Positions 35,296 to 44,466 of a DNA stretch of 64,000 nt are shown here, one piece after another; within the stretch, counting starts at the first letter, position 1, and each line of letters begins with the position of its first letter. A model generated the notes under the pieces. The model did not search any database. It was not told the DNA's origin and saw only the letters and a program-made list of their open reading frames with translations. The position numbers and the translations under genes are program-made. This stretch comes from Dyella kyungheensis (lineage in GTDB: Bacteria; Pseudomonadota; Gammaproteobacteria; Xanthomonadales; Rhodanobacteraceae): NCBI RefSeq assembly GCF_016905005.1, contig NZ_JADIKC010000011.1, forward strand, positions 1 through 64,000. Reading direction: 5' to 3'.

Positions 35296-37487
35296 TGTAC
35301 ATTTTTGAAGGCATCTTCGGCATTTATCCGTGGGGCCAGCCCCAGAACACGGTCCGCTTCATGTTCATGGTCGACGCGGAGGCGAAGCGCATGCGCGTCT
35401 ACACCCAAGTCGGCTTGATGAAGGAACTCAGTTTCCAGGAGTTCATGGATCTCATGCCGCGGCCGAATCTGCGCGCCACGGACGGATTGCTGGCAGGTAT
35501 GAACGATCCGCAAGGAGGCCGACTCACCGCGGGTGCGTCGTTGTTCCAGGGCATCGTCGGCGATTCGGTGCAGCTCGGTGCCATGCCTGCGTTCGAATCG
35601 GTGGCGACGGGCATCAGCTCGATCAAGGCAGCCGGCTCCTGCGGCAAATCGGATTTCGCCCCCTTCGGCGGCGTGACGATCGATTTCTCCGGCGTGGATT
35701 TCGCCGGCGTTCGCTTCAAGGAGGCAGATTTCTCCAAGGCCATCGTGACGAACACGAACTTCAAGGGCGCGACGTTCGAAGGCTGCCGTTTCGTCGGTAG
35801 CCAGCTGAAGGGCGTCCGCCTCGACGGCGCGCGAATCGTCGGGCAGGAATGGCGCGGGCTCGACCTCACCGCAACGGTATTCGACAATGCCGTATTGGAC
35901 GGCACGCAGTTCATCGACTGCAAGCTGCCCAGGGCCTCGTTCAAGAACTCAAAGGTCGATGGAACCTTCTTCCTTCAGTTGCCCATGGAGGATACGGTTT
36001 TCGACGGCGCGGCCGGACACGCCATCTTCGGCGCATGCGATCTTTCCCGCGCGAGCTTTGTCGCAGCGAAACTTGCGCAATCCGCCTATACCGGTTCGAA
36101 ACTCGACAACGCGTCGTTTAAGCAGTCCGACCTCACTGGATCGGCTTTCGGTGCGATCGACCCCTATCCCGCGCCGAGCATGCGCGCGGTGAACTTCGAC
36201 AACATCGTGGCGCCGGGAGCGCTGTTCGTCGGTGCCAATCTTACCGGGGCGAGTTTCAACGCGGCGAAGCTCGCGGGCGCCGCGTTCAATGGCAGCACGC
36301 TCAAGGACAATTCGTTCAAAGGCGCGGATCTCGCCAAGGCGAACTTCGGGCCGCTCGGCAAGTTGGCGGCGGCGCACATAGCCGACGTGAACTTCGAAGG
36401 CGTGACCGCGTCGGAGGCGGTATTCGCAGGCGCTCGCCTGAGCAAGGTTTCGTTCAAGGGCGGTCGGCTGCCACGAACGGTGTTTGGCGAATCCACGCTC
36501 AACGACGTGTCGTTTCAGGAGGCGGAGATGGACGGCGTCTCCTTCTGCCTGGCGTCCGGGCCGGCGGTGCTGAACAACGTCGATTTCGACAACACCAGCC
36601 TGCGGGGCGCCGATTTCTCCCGCGTCAACCTGGCTGGCAAGGTCACTCACGCGCGCAAGCCCCGTTTGGGTCGATCACTCGGCGAGCGCACGCGCCTGGT
36701 CAAGGCGACGTTCAAATCGGGCTTCCTCGGCACCGATTGGTCCTACGTCGATGCAACGGATGCGACCATCACCGTCGAACTGCCGGGGGAGGTCAAGGGG
36801 TTCAACGCCACCTACGCCATCCTCCCGCAGGTCAGTTTTGCCAACCTCAATCTTCCCAAGGCTGATTTCAGCCACGCCCAGTTGAAGCGCTCGATGTTCA
36901 GCAATTGCATTCTCAACGAGGCCAAGTTCAATGAAGCCGTCCTGGAAGGCGCCGACTTCACCGAGGCGAAGCTGGACTCGGTGTCGTTCGACAAAGCGGT
37001 ACTGGTAAGCGCGCTCTTTACCAAAGCCTGGCTGGCGTCGGCGAAATTCGACGGAGCGGCGCTGACGGATGCGAACTTCTCCAACGCGATGCTCGCCGCG
37101 GTCGATTTCAAGAGCGTGCAGGGCCGCAACCTGGCCGGCGTGACGTTCTCCACCGCCTTCCTGGTGGGCGCGACCTTCGCCAACGTCAGCACGTCCCGGT
37201 CGCGAGACGTGCGCACGGATTTCTCCTCGGCCTGTCTTGCCGGCGCCGATTTTTCGCAGGCCTCGCTGGCGGACGCGATTCTCAGCAGCGCGCAATTGTC
37301 CTCCGGCGATGGCGAGATCAAGGTCATCGACAACAAGACTGGCGCGAGTGAATCGTTCTTTTACGAGAAGACCAAGCTGGACACCAACACGACCGGCGTC
37401 ACCACCACGTGTCCGGACGGACATCTTGGCCAATGCCGTATCGACCAGCTCTACGTGAGGCCGGTGCCGAAGGAGTGGAGGTACTGA
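35295..37487 (+). CDS. Large pentapeptide-repeat protein
   Basis: 730 residues. After about 120 unique residues, the chain from about 125 to 680 is nearly continuous pentapeptide repeats A(D/N)LXX (for example FSGVDFAGVRFKEADFSKA, ADFTEAKLDSVSFDKAVL), which fold as a right-handed quadrilateral beta-helix. The repeats are interrupted near 455-510 by a basic segment (ARKPRLGRSLGERTR). The last 45 residues carry a separate tail with TTTCPDGHLGQC. It starts on TGATG, overlapping the stop of the giant gene, so the two are translationally coupled. Pentapeptide proteins range from gyrase protection to effectors; no specific role is evident. Confidence 0.85.
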   Translation: MYIFEGIFGIYPWGQPQNTVRFMFMVDAEAKRMRVYTQVGLMKELSFQEFMDLMPRPNLRATDGLLAGMNDPQGGRLTAGASLFQGIVGDSVQLGAMPAFESVATGISSIKAAGSCGKSDFAPFGGVTIDFSGVDFAGVRFKEADFSKAIVTNTNFKGATFEGCRFVGSQLKGVRLDGARIVGQEWRGLDLTATVFDNAVLDGTQFIDCKLPRASFKNSKVDGTFFLQLPMEDTVFDGAAGHAIFGACDLSRASFVAAKLAQSAYTGSKLDNASFKQSDLTGSAFGAIDPYPAPSMRAVNFDNIVAPGALFVGANLTGASFNAAKLAGAAFNGSTLKDNSFKGADLAKANFGPLGKLAAAHIADVNFEGVTASEAVFAGARLSKVSFKGGRLPRTVFGESTLNDVSFQEAEMDGVSFCLASGPAVLNNVDFDNTSLRGADFSRVNLAGKVTHARKPRLGRSLGERTRLVKATFKSGFLGTDWSYVDATDATITVELPGEVKGFNATYAILPQVSFANLNLPKADFSHAQLKRSMFSNCILNEAKFNEAVLEGADFTEAKLDSVSFDKAVLVSALFTKAWLASAKFDGAALTDANFSNAMLAAVDFKSVQGRNLAGVTFSTAFLVGATFANVSTSRSRDVRTDFSSACLAGADFSQASLADAILSSAQLSSGDGEIKVIDNKTGASESFFYEKTKLDTNTTGVTTTCPDGHLGQCRIDQLYVRPVPKEWRY

Positions 37488-37542
37488 GCAGGGCAGCGCC
37501 TCGACGCTCCTGGCTCGACGAGAGCGAGCGGCACACGCTTGA

Positions 37543-37959
37543 TCAGGCGGAGCGTGCGGGTACGCGCGCTCCGAGCCACCAGCCCAGAGCCATGCTTGCC
37601 ACAAGCACGAACACCGACGAGTAGCCACCGCTCAAGGACGCGAATGCGGGGCCGGGGCAATAGCCGGCGACGCCCCAGCCGACGCCGAACAGCAACGCGC
37701 CAAACACCAAACGTGGGTCGATGCGCGTTGCATCGGGCACGCGGAAGCTGTCGTCGAACCACGGTCTCGAACCGCGCCACACCCAGCGGTAACCGATGGC
37801 CGTGGTCAGCACGGCACCCGCCATCACGAACAGAAGGCGAGGGTTCCAGGCACCGGCGACATCCAGAAAACCGAGCACGACGGCAGGATCGGTCATGCCC
37901 GCCAGGCTCAGACCCAAGCCGAACAGCAGGCCAGCCAGCAACGCAGTCACCATCTTCAT
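37543..37959 (-). CDS. YeeE/YedE-type sulfur transport half-protein (DUF6691)
   Basis: 138-residue membrane protein with four hydrophobic helices. It has the YeeE/YedE signatures LFGLGLSLAGMTDPAVVLGFLD and LFGVGWGVAGYCPGPA with the conserved Cys. It pairs with the upstream gene, whose stop overlaps its ATG (ATGA). The two together equal one full-length YeeE/YedE channel, proposed to move thiosulfate or related sulfur species. Confidence 0.88.
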   Translation of the reverse strand: MKMVTALLAGLLFGLGLSLAGMTDPAVVLGFLDVAGAWNPRLLFVMAGAVLTTAIGYRWVWRGSRPWFDDSFRVPDATRIDPRLVFGALLFGVGWGVAGYCPGPAFASLSGGYSSVFVLVASMALGWWLGARVPARSA

Positions 37960-38381
37960 GTGCCGAGTCCTCCCAGCAGATGTCGAATGACGAACACAGT
38001 GGCCATGGCAGCGGCCACGAAAAGCGCCGTGGCCAGCAGCGAGCGTCGTGACAGGCGGGCGACGCCGCACACGCCATGGCCACTGGTGCAGCCACCGCCG
38101 AGCCGCGTGCCAAAACCGACCAGCACGCCCGCTGCCGCCATCCAGGGCAAGGAAACCACCGGGGCGCCGATGACGCTCTCGCCGCGCAAGAGAAGTAGCA
38201 GCCATGGCGCCGCAACGACGCCGATCAGGAAAGCGATGCGCCATTCGCGATCGCCCGCGCCGGCCAACAGGCCGCTGGCAATGCCGCTGATACCGGCAAT
38301 GCGACCCAGCGCCGCCATCAGCCAGACCGCGGAGAGCCCGATCATGACGCCGCCCATCAGGGACGAGATCCAGGGATGCAT
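37956..38381 (-). CDS. YeeE/YedE-type sulfur transport half-protein
   Basis: 141-residue integral membrane protein with four helices and the diagnostic GFGTRLGGGCTSGHGVCG segment that carries the transport cysteines. It is the N-terminal-half partner of the gene at 37543, which it overlaps by four bases. No sulfurtransferase or sulfide:quinone reductase gene is adjacent. Confidence 0.9.
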   Translation of the reverse strand: MHPWISSLMGGVMIGLSAVWLMAALGRIAGISGIASGLLAGAGDREWRIAFLIGVVAAPWLLLLLRGESVIGAPVVSLPWMAAAGVLVGFGTRLGGGCTSGHGVCGVARLSRRSLLATALFVAAAMATVFVIRHLLGGLGT

Positions 38382-38459
38382 GCCGGCATGCCTATTCGTC
38401 TGTGCGATGCAGCGAATATAGGCCCCGCCATCGCCGGAATACCAGCGTTCGCTATGGCC

Positions 38460-39239
38460 TCAGTTGTCCAGCGACGAGGTGGAACGATGATCCAGCGCCC
38501 CGGATACTTCGTTCGCCGCGTCGACCAGCAACCTGGTGGTGCTCGCCATGGTCATGCCGGAGCCTCGCCGTTCGATGAAGGGAATGGTGATCGCGCAGAT
38601 GGCCCGGTCGTGTTGCATCACCGGCGCGGAAATGTCGGTGACGCCATCGACCACCTGGCTCGCAATGGTGGCGACGCCGGCCGTGCGGATGTCGCGGATC
38701 GCCGTCTCGATCGGTGGGCGCTGCAACTGCGGCTCGTGCGCGATCATCATGCTGAACCAGCGTTCGCGCGTGGCGTCGTCCTGCCACGCCAGCAACACAT
38801 AGCCCGACGCGGAATGGGAGATCGGGCGGCGATGGCCCACGCGCACGACCAGGCCGATTTCGCCCGGCGGATCGACGCGCGCGATCACCACGATCTGCTC
38901 CTGTGACGGAACGACCAGATGGCACGACTGGTCGATGTCCTCCGCAAGCCGGTGCATGATGGGCAGGGCGGTTTCGACCAGGCTCTTGACTGGCGGCTGT
39001 TCCATGCCCAGCCGGAACAGTCGCGGTGTGATCGAGTAACGGCCTTCGCCATCCGGACGGCTGATGTAATCGCGTTCTTCCAGCACCTGCAGCATGCGGA
39101 AGATTTCGCCGCGCGAACGGCCGACGCCTTCGGAGATCTCCGCAATGGTCAGCGGTGCGACAGCGCGGGCCAGCAGTTCAAGGATGTCCAATCCCTTGTC
39201 GAGGGCGGGAGCGCGGTATTTGGGAGACTCAGCAGTCAT
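38460..39239 (-). CDS. IclR-family regulator of the fucose/glycan genes
   Basis: 259-residue regulator. The N-terminal winged helix-turn-helix (about 12-75: GLDILELLARAVAPLTIAEI, GRSRGEIFRMLQVLEE) and the C-terminal IclR effector domain (QEQIVVIARVDPP, AAGVATIASQV-like ATIASQVVDGVTDISAPV) are complete. It is divergent from fucP, with the palindrome at 39343-39363 between them. It most probably represses fucP, the fucose operon and the last TBDR until a fucose-pathway intermediate binds; the ligand is unknown. The ATG has GGA 5 bases upstream. Confidence 0.88.
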   Translation of the reverse strand: MTAESPKYRAPALDKGLDILELLARAVAPLTIAEISEGVGRSRGEIFRMLQVLEERDYISRPDGEGRYSITPRLFRLGMEQPPVKSLVETALPIMHRLAEDIDQSCHLVVPSQEQIVVIARVDPPGEIGLVVRVGHRRPISHSASGYVLLAWQDDATRERWFSMMIAHEPQLQRPPIETAIRDIRTAGVATIASQVVDGVTDISAPVMQHDRAICAITIPFIERRGSGMTMASTTRLLVDAANEVSGALDHRSTSSLDN

Positions 39240-39342
39240 AAGCGTCCGTGATTTTGAGTGGCTCGTCATGCAGCCCATGGGCGGACCATCCGAGGAAAAC
39301 CGCGGTCTCGCCCCTGCCATGCTGCGCCGCAGCTTGTGGTAC

Positions 39343-39363
39343 ATATAAACTATAAGTTCATAT
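39343..39363. promoter_or_regulatory. Putative IclR operator, fucP/iclR promoter
   Basis: A near-perfect palindrome of arms ATATAAACT and AGTTCATAT with a 3-base spacer, one arm mismatch. It lies 104 bases from the iclR ATG and 64 bases from the fucP ATG. The same architecture recurs at 60929-60949 (16 of 18 arm positions identical), and a related element is at 47231-47261. Confidence 0.7.
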
Positions 39364-39427
39364 TTGCACAAATGTTGCGCCCCGTGCAGATGGGCGGGCG
39401 CTCGCCAATGGCCGGAGGATGATATTC

Positions 39428-40729
39428 ATGCACCCACAAGCCGCGCCGATCACGGCGGGCGGTCGCCTTCGCAACAAAGTTCCGCTGTTGCCCCTTGCCC
39501 TGATCGTAAGTCTTTTTTTCCTCTGGGGCGTGGCGAACAACCTCAATGACGTGCTGGTAGCGCAATTCAAGAAAACCTTCACGCTGTCCGATTTCCAGGC
39601 CGCGCTGGTACAGAGCGCGTTCTATCTTGGGTATTTCGTCGTCGCGCTGCCCGCCGGCGCCTATATGCGGCGATACGGTTACAAGTCGGCGGTCGTGCTG
39701 GGATTGTGCCTGTATGGCGCGGGGGCACTCCTGTTCTGGCCGGCGGCGGTGTTTGCAACCTACGGCATGTTCCTCGCCGCATTGTTTGTCATCGCGTGTG
39801 GACTGGCCTTCCTCGAGACCTCGGCCAACCCCTATGTGACGCTGCTGGGTCCGGCATCATCGGCTGCGGCGCGGCTCAATCTGGCGCAGGCATTCAATCC
39901 GCTGGGCTCGATCGCTGGCGTGCTGATCGGGCAGCAATTCATTTTCGATGGCGTGACGCATACGCCTGCGGAACTCGCCGCCATGAGTGCAGGTGCGCGC
40001 GAGGCTTTCATGAAGAGTGAGGCCGCCGCCGTGCAGTTGCCTTACCTGATCATCGGCCTGGCGGTAATCTTCTGGGCGGTGGTGATCGTGCTGACGCGAT
40101 TCCCGTCGGTGGGCGTCCGCGAGGAAGGGGTGCCGCTCGAACGGGGCGTGCTGAGGCGCTTGTTGCGCGATGGCCGGCTGCTGGGCGCCGTCGCGGCGCA
40201 GTTCTTCTATGTGGGCGCGCAAGTGGCGATCTTCAGTCACATGATCCGCTATGCGGAGGCGACCCTGCCGGGCACGGCGGACAAGTCGGCGGCCGGTTTC
40301 GTCACGGCCGGGCTGGTCTGCTTCATGGTGGGGCGTTTTGCCGGCGCGGCGTTGATGAAGCGCCTGAAGGCGTCGCGCGTGCTGGCGTGGTTCGCGCTGA
40401 TCAACGTGCTGCTGATGGCCATGGCTGCGCTTGCGCCGGGGCGTGAGGGCGTCTATGCGCTGGTTGCATCGAGTTTCTTCATGTCGGTGATGTATCCGAC
40501 CATCTTCGCGCTGGGCGTGGAAGGCAGGAGCGACGACGAGCGGAAGTTCGGCGCGGCCCTGCTGGTGATGTCGATCGTCGGCGGCGCCGTGCTCACCGCC
40601 GTGATGGGTGTGGTGTCGGATCGCGTCGGCATCGCGCACGCGATGCTGGTTCCCGCGCTGTGTTTCGTGGCGATCTTCCTGTTCGCACAACAGGCATGGC
40701 AGCGGGCGCCGGCGAGGGTGCCGGCATGA
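39428..40729 (+). CDS. fucP: L-fucose:proton symporter, FucP family
   Basis: Inner-membrane MFS transporter of the FucP/FHS family, 433 residues, about 12 helices. Family motifs seen: LFFLWGVANNLNDVL in helix 1, QSAFYLGYFVVALPAG, and LAFLETSANPYVTLLG, which lines the sugar site. L-fucose uptake fits the adjacent catabolic operon, although the family also takes glucose or galactose. GGAGG lies 9 bases before ATG 39428; an in-frame ATG at 39419 sits directly on that site and is not usable. The stop overlaps the mutarotase gene. Confidence 0.9.
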   Translation: MHPQAAPITAGGRLRNKVPLLPLALIVSLFFLWGVANNLNDVLVAQFKKTFTLSDFQAALVQSAFYLGYFVVALPAGAYMRRYGYKSAVVLGLCLYGAGALLFWPAAVFATYGMFLAALFVIACGLAFLETSANPYVTLLGPASSAAARLNLAQAFNPLGSIAGVLIGQQFIFDGVTHTPAELAAMSAGAREAFMKSEAAAVQLPYLIIGLAVIFWAVVIVLTRFPSVGVREEGVPLERGVLRRLLRDGRLLGAVAAQFFYVGAQVAIFSHMIRYAEATLPGTADKSAAGFVTAGLVCFMVGRFAGAALMKRLKASRVLAWFALINVLLMAMAALAPGREGVYALVASSFFMSVMYPTIFALGVEGRSDDERKFGAALLVMSIVGGAVLTAVMGVVSDRVGIAHAMLVPALCFVAIFLFAQQAWQRAPARVPA

Positions 40730-41076
40730 GCTGGCAATGCCTGGCACTGGACCTGCGCGACGATCCCGCGCTCATCGCCGAATACGAACACTGGCATCGC
40801 CGCGAGAACATCTGGCCGGACATCGTGGCGTCGATTCGCCAGGCCGGCATCGAGGACATGCAGATCTTCCGCACGGGTACCCGGCTAGTCATGCTGATGC
40901 GAGTGGCGCCGGATTTCGATGCCGACGCGAAGGCTCGCGCCGATGCCGCCAGCGAGCGCGTGCAGGCCTGGGAAAACCTTATGTCAAAGTTCCAGCAACC
41001 GCTGCCGTGGTCCGGCGCAGGGCAGAAGTGGGTGCCGATGCAGCGGATCTTCGATCTGGCCGAATGCGCCGACTGA
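40726..41076 (+). CDS. L-rhamnose/L-fucose mutarotase (DUF718)
   Basis: 116-residue sugar mutarotase of the RhaM family: ALIAEYEHWHRRENIWPDI has the conserved His and Trp-Pro, then VQAWENLMSKFQQPLPW. It interconverts the alpha and beta anomers of the 6-deoxyhexose so that the dehydrogenase gets its preferred form. In this cluster L-fucose is the expected substrate. ATGA overlap with fucP. Its stop TGA abuts the minus-strand lactate dehydrogenase stop exactly (TGATCA at 41074-41079). Confidence 0.85.
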   Translation: MSWQCLALDLRDDPALIAEYEHWHRRENIWPDIVASIRQAGIEDMQIFRTGTRLVMLMRVAPDFDADAKARADAASERVQAWENLMSKFQQPLPWSGAGQKWVPMQRIFDLAECAD

Positions 41077-42222
41077 TCAGCCGTTACGCCACAGGATGTC
41101 ACGTGAGATGCGGGTGGCGTCGCGCTGCCCGGTCAAGGCCATGGTGACGCTCAGCTCGCGCCGGATCAGCTCGATCGCCTGCGTCACGCCTTGCTGTCCG
41201 TGGGCACCGAGTCCGTAGAGGAAGGCTTTGCCGATAAGGCCGGCGCGCGCGCCCAGTGCCAACGCCTTGATCAGATCCTGGCCGCTGGTGATGCCGCTGT
41301 CGAACAGCACTTCGGTGCGGCCCGCGACGGCATCGACGATCGAAGGGAGCACATCGATGGTGGCGGGCGCACCATCCAGCTGCCGGCCGCCGTGATTGGA
41401 AACCACGATGGCATCGACGCCGTGTTCGACGGCCAGGTGCGCATCCTGCGGATCCAGGATGCCCTTGATGATCAGCTTGCCCGGCCATTCCTCGCGTATC
41501 CAGGCGAGGTCATTCCAGTTCAGCGTGGGATCGAACTGGTTGGCGATCCATTGCGCCAGCGTAGTCAGGCTGTCGGCCCCTTGAATGCGTCCATCCAGAT
41601 TGCCGAACGAACGGCTCGGCGCCTTGAGCACGTTCCAGACCCAGCGCGGCTTGCTCATGATGTCGAACAGGTTGCGCAGCGTCACCTTGGGCGGCACCGA
41701 AAGGCCGTTCTTGATTTCGCGATGGCGCTGGCCCTGCACGGTGAGATCGGCCGTCAGCATCAAGGCGGAGCATTGCGCGGCGCGGGCGCGGCGGATCAGC
41801 TCGCGGGTAAAGCCGCGGTCGCGCATCACGTAGACCTGGAACCAGAACGGCGTATCGCAGGCGGCACGCACCTGCTCGATCGAGCAGATCGATACGGTGC
41901 TGAGGCAAAACGGAATACCCGCTTCGGCCGCGGCGCGCGCACCGAGGATCTCGCCGCTGCCGTGCTGCAGTCCGGTCAGTCCGGTCGGCGCGATGGCGAG
42001 CGGCATGCTGACCGGCGCGCCGAGGATGGTGGTTCCCAGTGAGCGATGATCCACGTTCTGCATGACGCGCTGGCGCAGCTGCAGGCGATCGAAGGCGCGC
42101 CGGTTTTCGCGCAGTGTCGTTTCATCGTACGAGCCGCGGTCGGCGTACTCGAAGAAGGCCCGGGGCACCCGCCGGCGAGCGATCTCGCGAAGGTCGGCGA
42201 TATTTGTCACGGGCGTCTTCAT
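41077..42222 (-). CDS. lldD: FMN-dependent L-lactate dehydrogenase
   Basis: 381-residue FMN-dependent alpha-hydroxy-acid dehydrogenase. FMN and active-site motifs: AIAPTGLTGLQHG, FQVYVMRD, LMLTADLTVQGQR, and VVSNHGGRQLDGAPA with the catalytic His near 277, and LFDSGITSGQD. In this operon it would oxidise the L-lactate that the diketo-acid hydrolase releases from fucose, giving a second pyruvate. It lies 3 bases after the fuconate dehydratase stop. Another 2-hydroxy acid is a less likely substrate. Confidence 0.92.
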   Translation of the reverse strand: MKTPVTNIADLREIARRRVPRAFFEYADRGSYDETTLRENRRAFDRLQLRQRVMQNVDHRSLGTTILGAPVSMPLAIAPTGLTGLQHGSGEILGARAAAEAGIPFCLSTVSICSIEQVRAACDTPFWFQVYVMRDRGFTRELIRRARAAQCSALMLTADLTVQGQRHREIKNGLSVPPKVTLRNLFDIMSKPRWVWNVLKAPSRSFGNLDGRIQGADSLTTLAQWIANQFDPTLNWNDLAWIREEWPGKLIIKGILDPQDAHLAVEHGVDAIVVSNHGGRQLDGAPATIDVLPSIVDAVAGRTEVLFDSGITSGQDLIKALALGARAGLIGKAFLYGLGAHGQQGVTQAIELIRRELSVTMALTGQRDATRISRDILWRNG

Positions 42223-42225
42223 GGC

Positions 42226-43545
42226 TTATCCCACCGCTGTCTTGGGAGCGTTCTTCCACACGATTCCGCCGGGAAACAGATGGTCGCGGATCGAGGCGTC
42301 GTGCATGCGCACGGAGAACCCCGGTGCGGTGGGCGCCAGGTAGCGCCCTTCCGCGATCGCTACCGGTTCCACGAAATGCTCGTGCAGATGATCGACGAAT
42401 TCGATCGCACGATCCTCCTTCTTGCCCGTGATGGCCACGAAATCGGCCATGGCCAGGTGCTGCACCAGCTCGCACAGCCCCACGCCGCCTGCGTGGGGAA
42501 AGACGCGTACACCGAAGTGGGCGGCCAGCAGCAGGATGGCCAGGTTCTCGTTCACGCCACCCACGCGCGCCGCATCGATCTGGATCAGGTCGACCGCCTG
42601 CGCCTGCAGCAGCTGCTTGAACAGGACCCGGTTCTGGCCGTGCTCGCCGGTGGAGATGGGGATGGGCGAAATGCCTTGCCGGATCGCCGCGTGGCCCAGC
42701 ACGTCGTCGGGGTTGGTCGGTTCCTCGACCCAGGCCAGGCCGATGTCCTTCAGCGGCTTGAGCCATTCGATAGCCGTCTGGACGTCCCAACGCTGGTTGG
42801 CGTCCACCGCGATGGCGATGTCCGGACCCACCGCCTCGCGCGCGAGACGGCAGCGCCGCAGGTCGTCCTCCATGCGCAGGCCGACCTTGAGCTTGATGGT
42901 GCGAAAACCGTCCGCCACGGCTTTTTTGGCCAGGCGCTGCATCTTTTCGTCCGAATAGCCGAGCCAGCCGGGCGAGGTGGTATAGGCAGGGTAGCCTTCG
43001 CTCTCCAGCTGGGCGATGCGATCCTGCTTGTGCGGTTCGGCCGCTCGAAGCATCTCGAGTGCCCGGGCGGGCGTCAGCGCATCCGTGAGATAGCGGAAGT
43101 CGATCTGGGCGACCAGTTGTTCGGGCGTCATGTCCGCAATGAAACGCCAGACCGGCTTGTGCGCCATGCGCGCGGCCAAGTCCCATGCGGCATTGATGAC
43201 TGCGCCGATCGCCATGTGCATCACGCCCTTCTCGGGGCCGAGCCAGCGCAGCTGGGAATCGCCGGTGAGCTGCCTCGCGAATGCGCCGAGATCGTTGACG
43301 ATATCGTCGACCGCACGACCGACCACCATGGGACGGAGTGCCGCCAGCGCGGTGGTCTGGACGTCGTTGCCGCGCCCGATGGTGAACACCAGCCCGTAAC
43401 CGGCCAGGCCATCGGGTGCATTGGTCTTGAGCACGACGTAGGCGGCGGAGTAATCGGGATCGGGATTCATGGCATCCGAGCCGTCATGCGCCAGCGACGT
43501 CGGAAAGCGCACGTCGAACGTTTCCAGGGCGGTAATCTTCACCAT
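42226..43545 (-). CDS. fucD: L-fuconate dehydratase
   Basis: Enolase-superfamily (mandelate racemase subgroup) dehydratase, 439 residues, converting L-fuconate to 2-keto-3-deoxy-L-fuconate. Lys218/Lys220 of the KLK motif, metal ligands Asp248 (VDANQ), Glu274 (EEPTNP) and Glu301 (STGEHGQ), and His351 are all present. The numbering agrees with what I recall for the X. campestris enzyme (Lys220/His351). GGAGG lies 9 bases before the ATG at 43545. The frame upstream of it is an artefact. Confidence 0.95.
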
Positions 43546-43595
43546 CGTGGCCGGCCTCCGGTGCCGGGGATTCAATAAGAAAAAACGGGCGGCGT

Positions 43596-44453
43596 TCAGG
43601 CGAACGATGCGGGATAGGCGAGTACGTCCTGTCGCTGCCGGCCCAGTCCATCGATACCCAGTTCGATCACGTCGCCCGGCTTCAGATAGGTGGGCGGATG
43701 CAGGCCCAGGCCGACGCCGGCCGGCGTCCCCGTGCTGATCACGTCGCCCGGCATCAGCGTCATGTAACGGCTGATGTAGCTCACCAGTTGCGCCACGCCG
43801 AACACCATCGTGCGCGTGTTGCCGTTCTGGTAGCGGTGGCCGTTCACTTCGAGCCACAGGTTGAGCTTCTGCGGATCGGGAATCTCATCCTTGGTGACCA
43901 GCCACGGGCCGATCGGCCCGAAGGTGTCGCAGCTTTTGCCTTTCACCCATTGGCCGCCGTGTTCCAACTGGAATTCGCGCTCGGACAGGTCGTTGATCAC
44001 CGCATAGCCGGCGACATGGTCGAGCGCCTGGTTGACGTCGACATAGCGGGTGACCTCGCCGATGATCACGCCAAGCTCCACTTCCCAGTCGGTCTTCACC
44101 GAGCCGCGTGGAATGACGACGGCATCATTGGCGCCGCCGATGGCCGTGGTGGCCTTCATGAAGAGCACCGGCTGCTCGGGCACCGGCGCGTTCGTTTCGG
44201 CGGCGTGGTCGGCGTAGTTCATGCCCACGCAGAGCATCTTGCCGACGTGCGCCACTGGCGCGCCAAAACGCGGCGTGCCATCGACACGGGGCAGGGTGGA
44301 CGGATCGATCGCCTTCAGGCGGCGCAGGCCGTCGCGGGCGAGCACGCTTGCGCCGATGTCGTCGATCACGCCCGACAGATCGCGCAGGGCGCCGTCGCCA
44401 TCGATCAGGCCCGGCTTCTCCGCGCCGCGTTCTCCATAACGGCAAAGTTTCAT
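43596..44453 (-). CDS. 2,4-diketo-3-deoxy-L-fuconate hydrolase (FAH family)
   Basis: 285-residue fumarylacetoacetate-hydrolase-fold enzyme. The motifs [27 protein letters not shown] (metal ligands), [20 protein letters not shown], and [18 protein letters not shown] are complete. By gene context it cleaves the pathway's diketo acid to pyruvate and L-lactate, which matches the lldD gene in the same operon. Other FAH-family reactions (beta-diketone hydrolysis) are possible in isolation. Confidence 0.9.
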   Translation of the reverse strand: MKLCRYGERGAEKPGLIDGDGALRDLSGVIDDIGASVLARDGLRRLKAIDPSTLPRVDGTPRFGAPVAHVGKMLCVGMNYADHAAETNAPVPEQPVLFMKATTAIGGANDAVVIPRGSVKTDWEVELGVIIGEVTRYVDVNQALDHVAGYAVINDLSEREFQLEHGGQWVKGKSCDTFGPIGPWLVTKDEIPDPQKLNLWLEVNGHRYQNGNTRTMVFGVAQLVSYISRYMTLMPGDVISTGTPAGVGLGLHPPTYLKPGDVIELGIDGLGRQRQDVLAYPASFA

Positions 44454-44466
44454 GCAGTGGCTTCCA

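Noticed and set aside
35670-37300. Regular short repeats that could suggest a CRISPR array
   Set aside because: They are 15-base coding periodicity of pentapeptide repeats, with no identical direct repeats or spacers.
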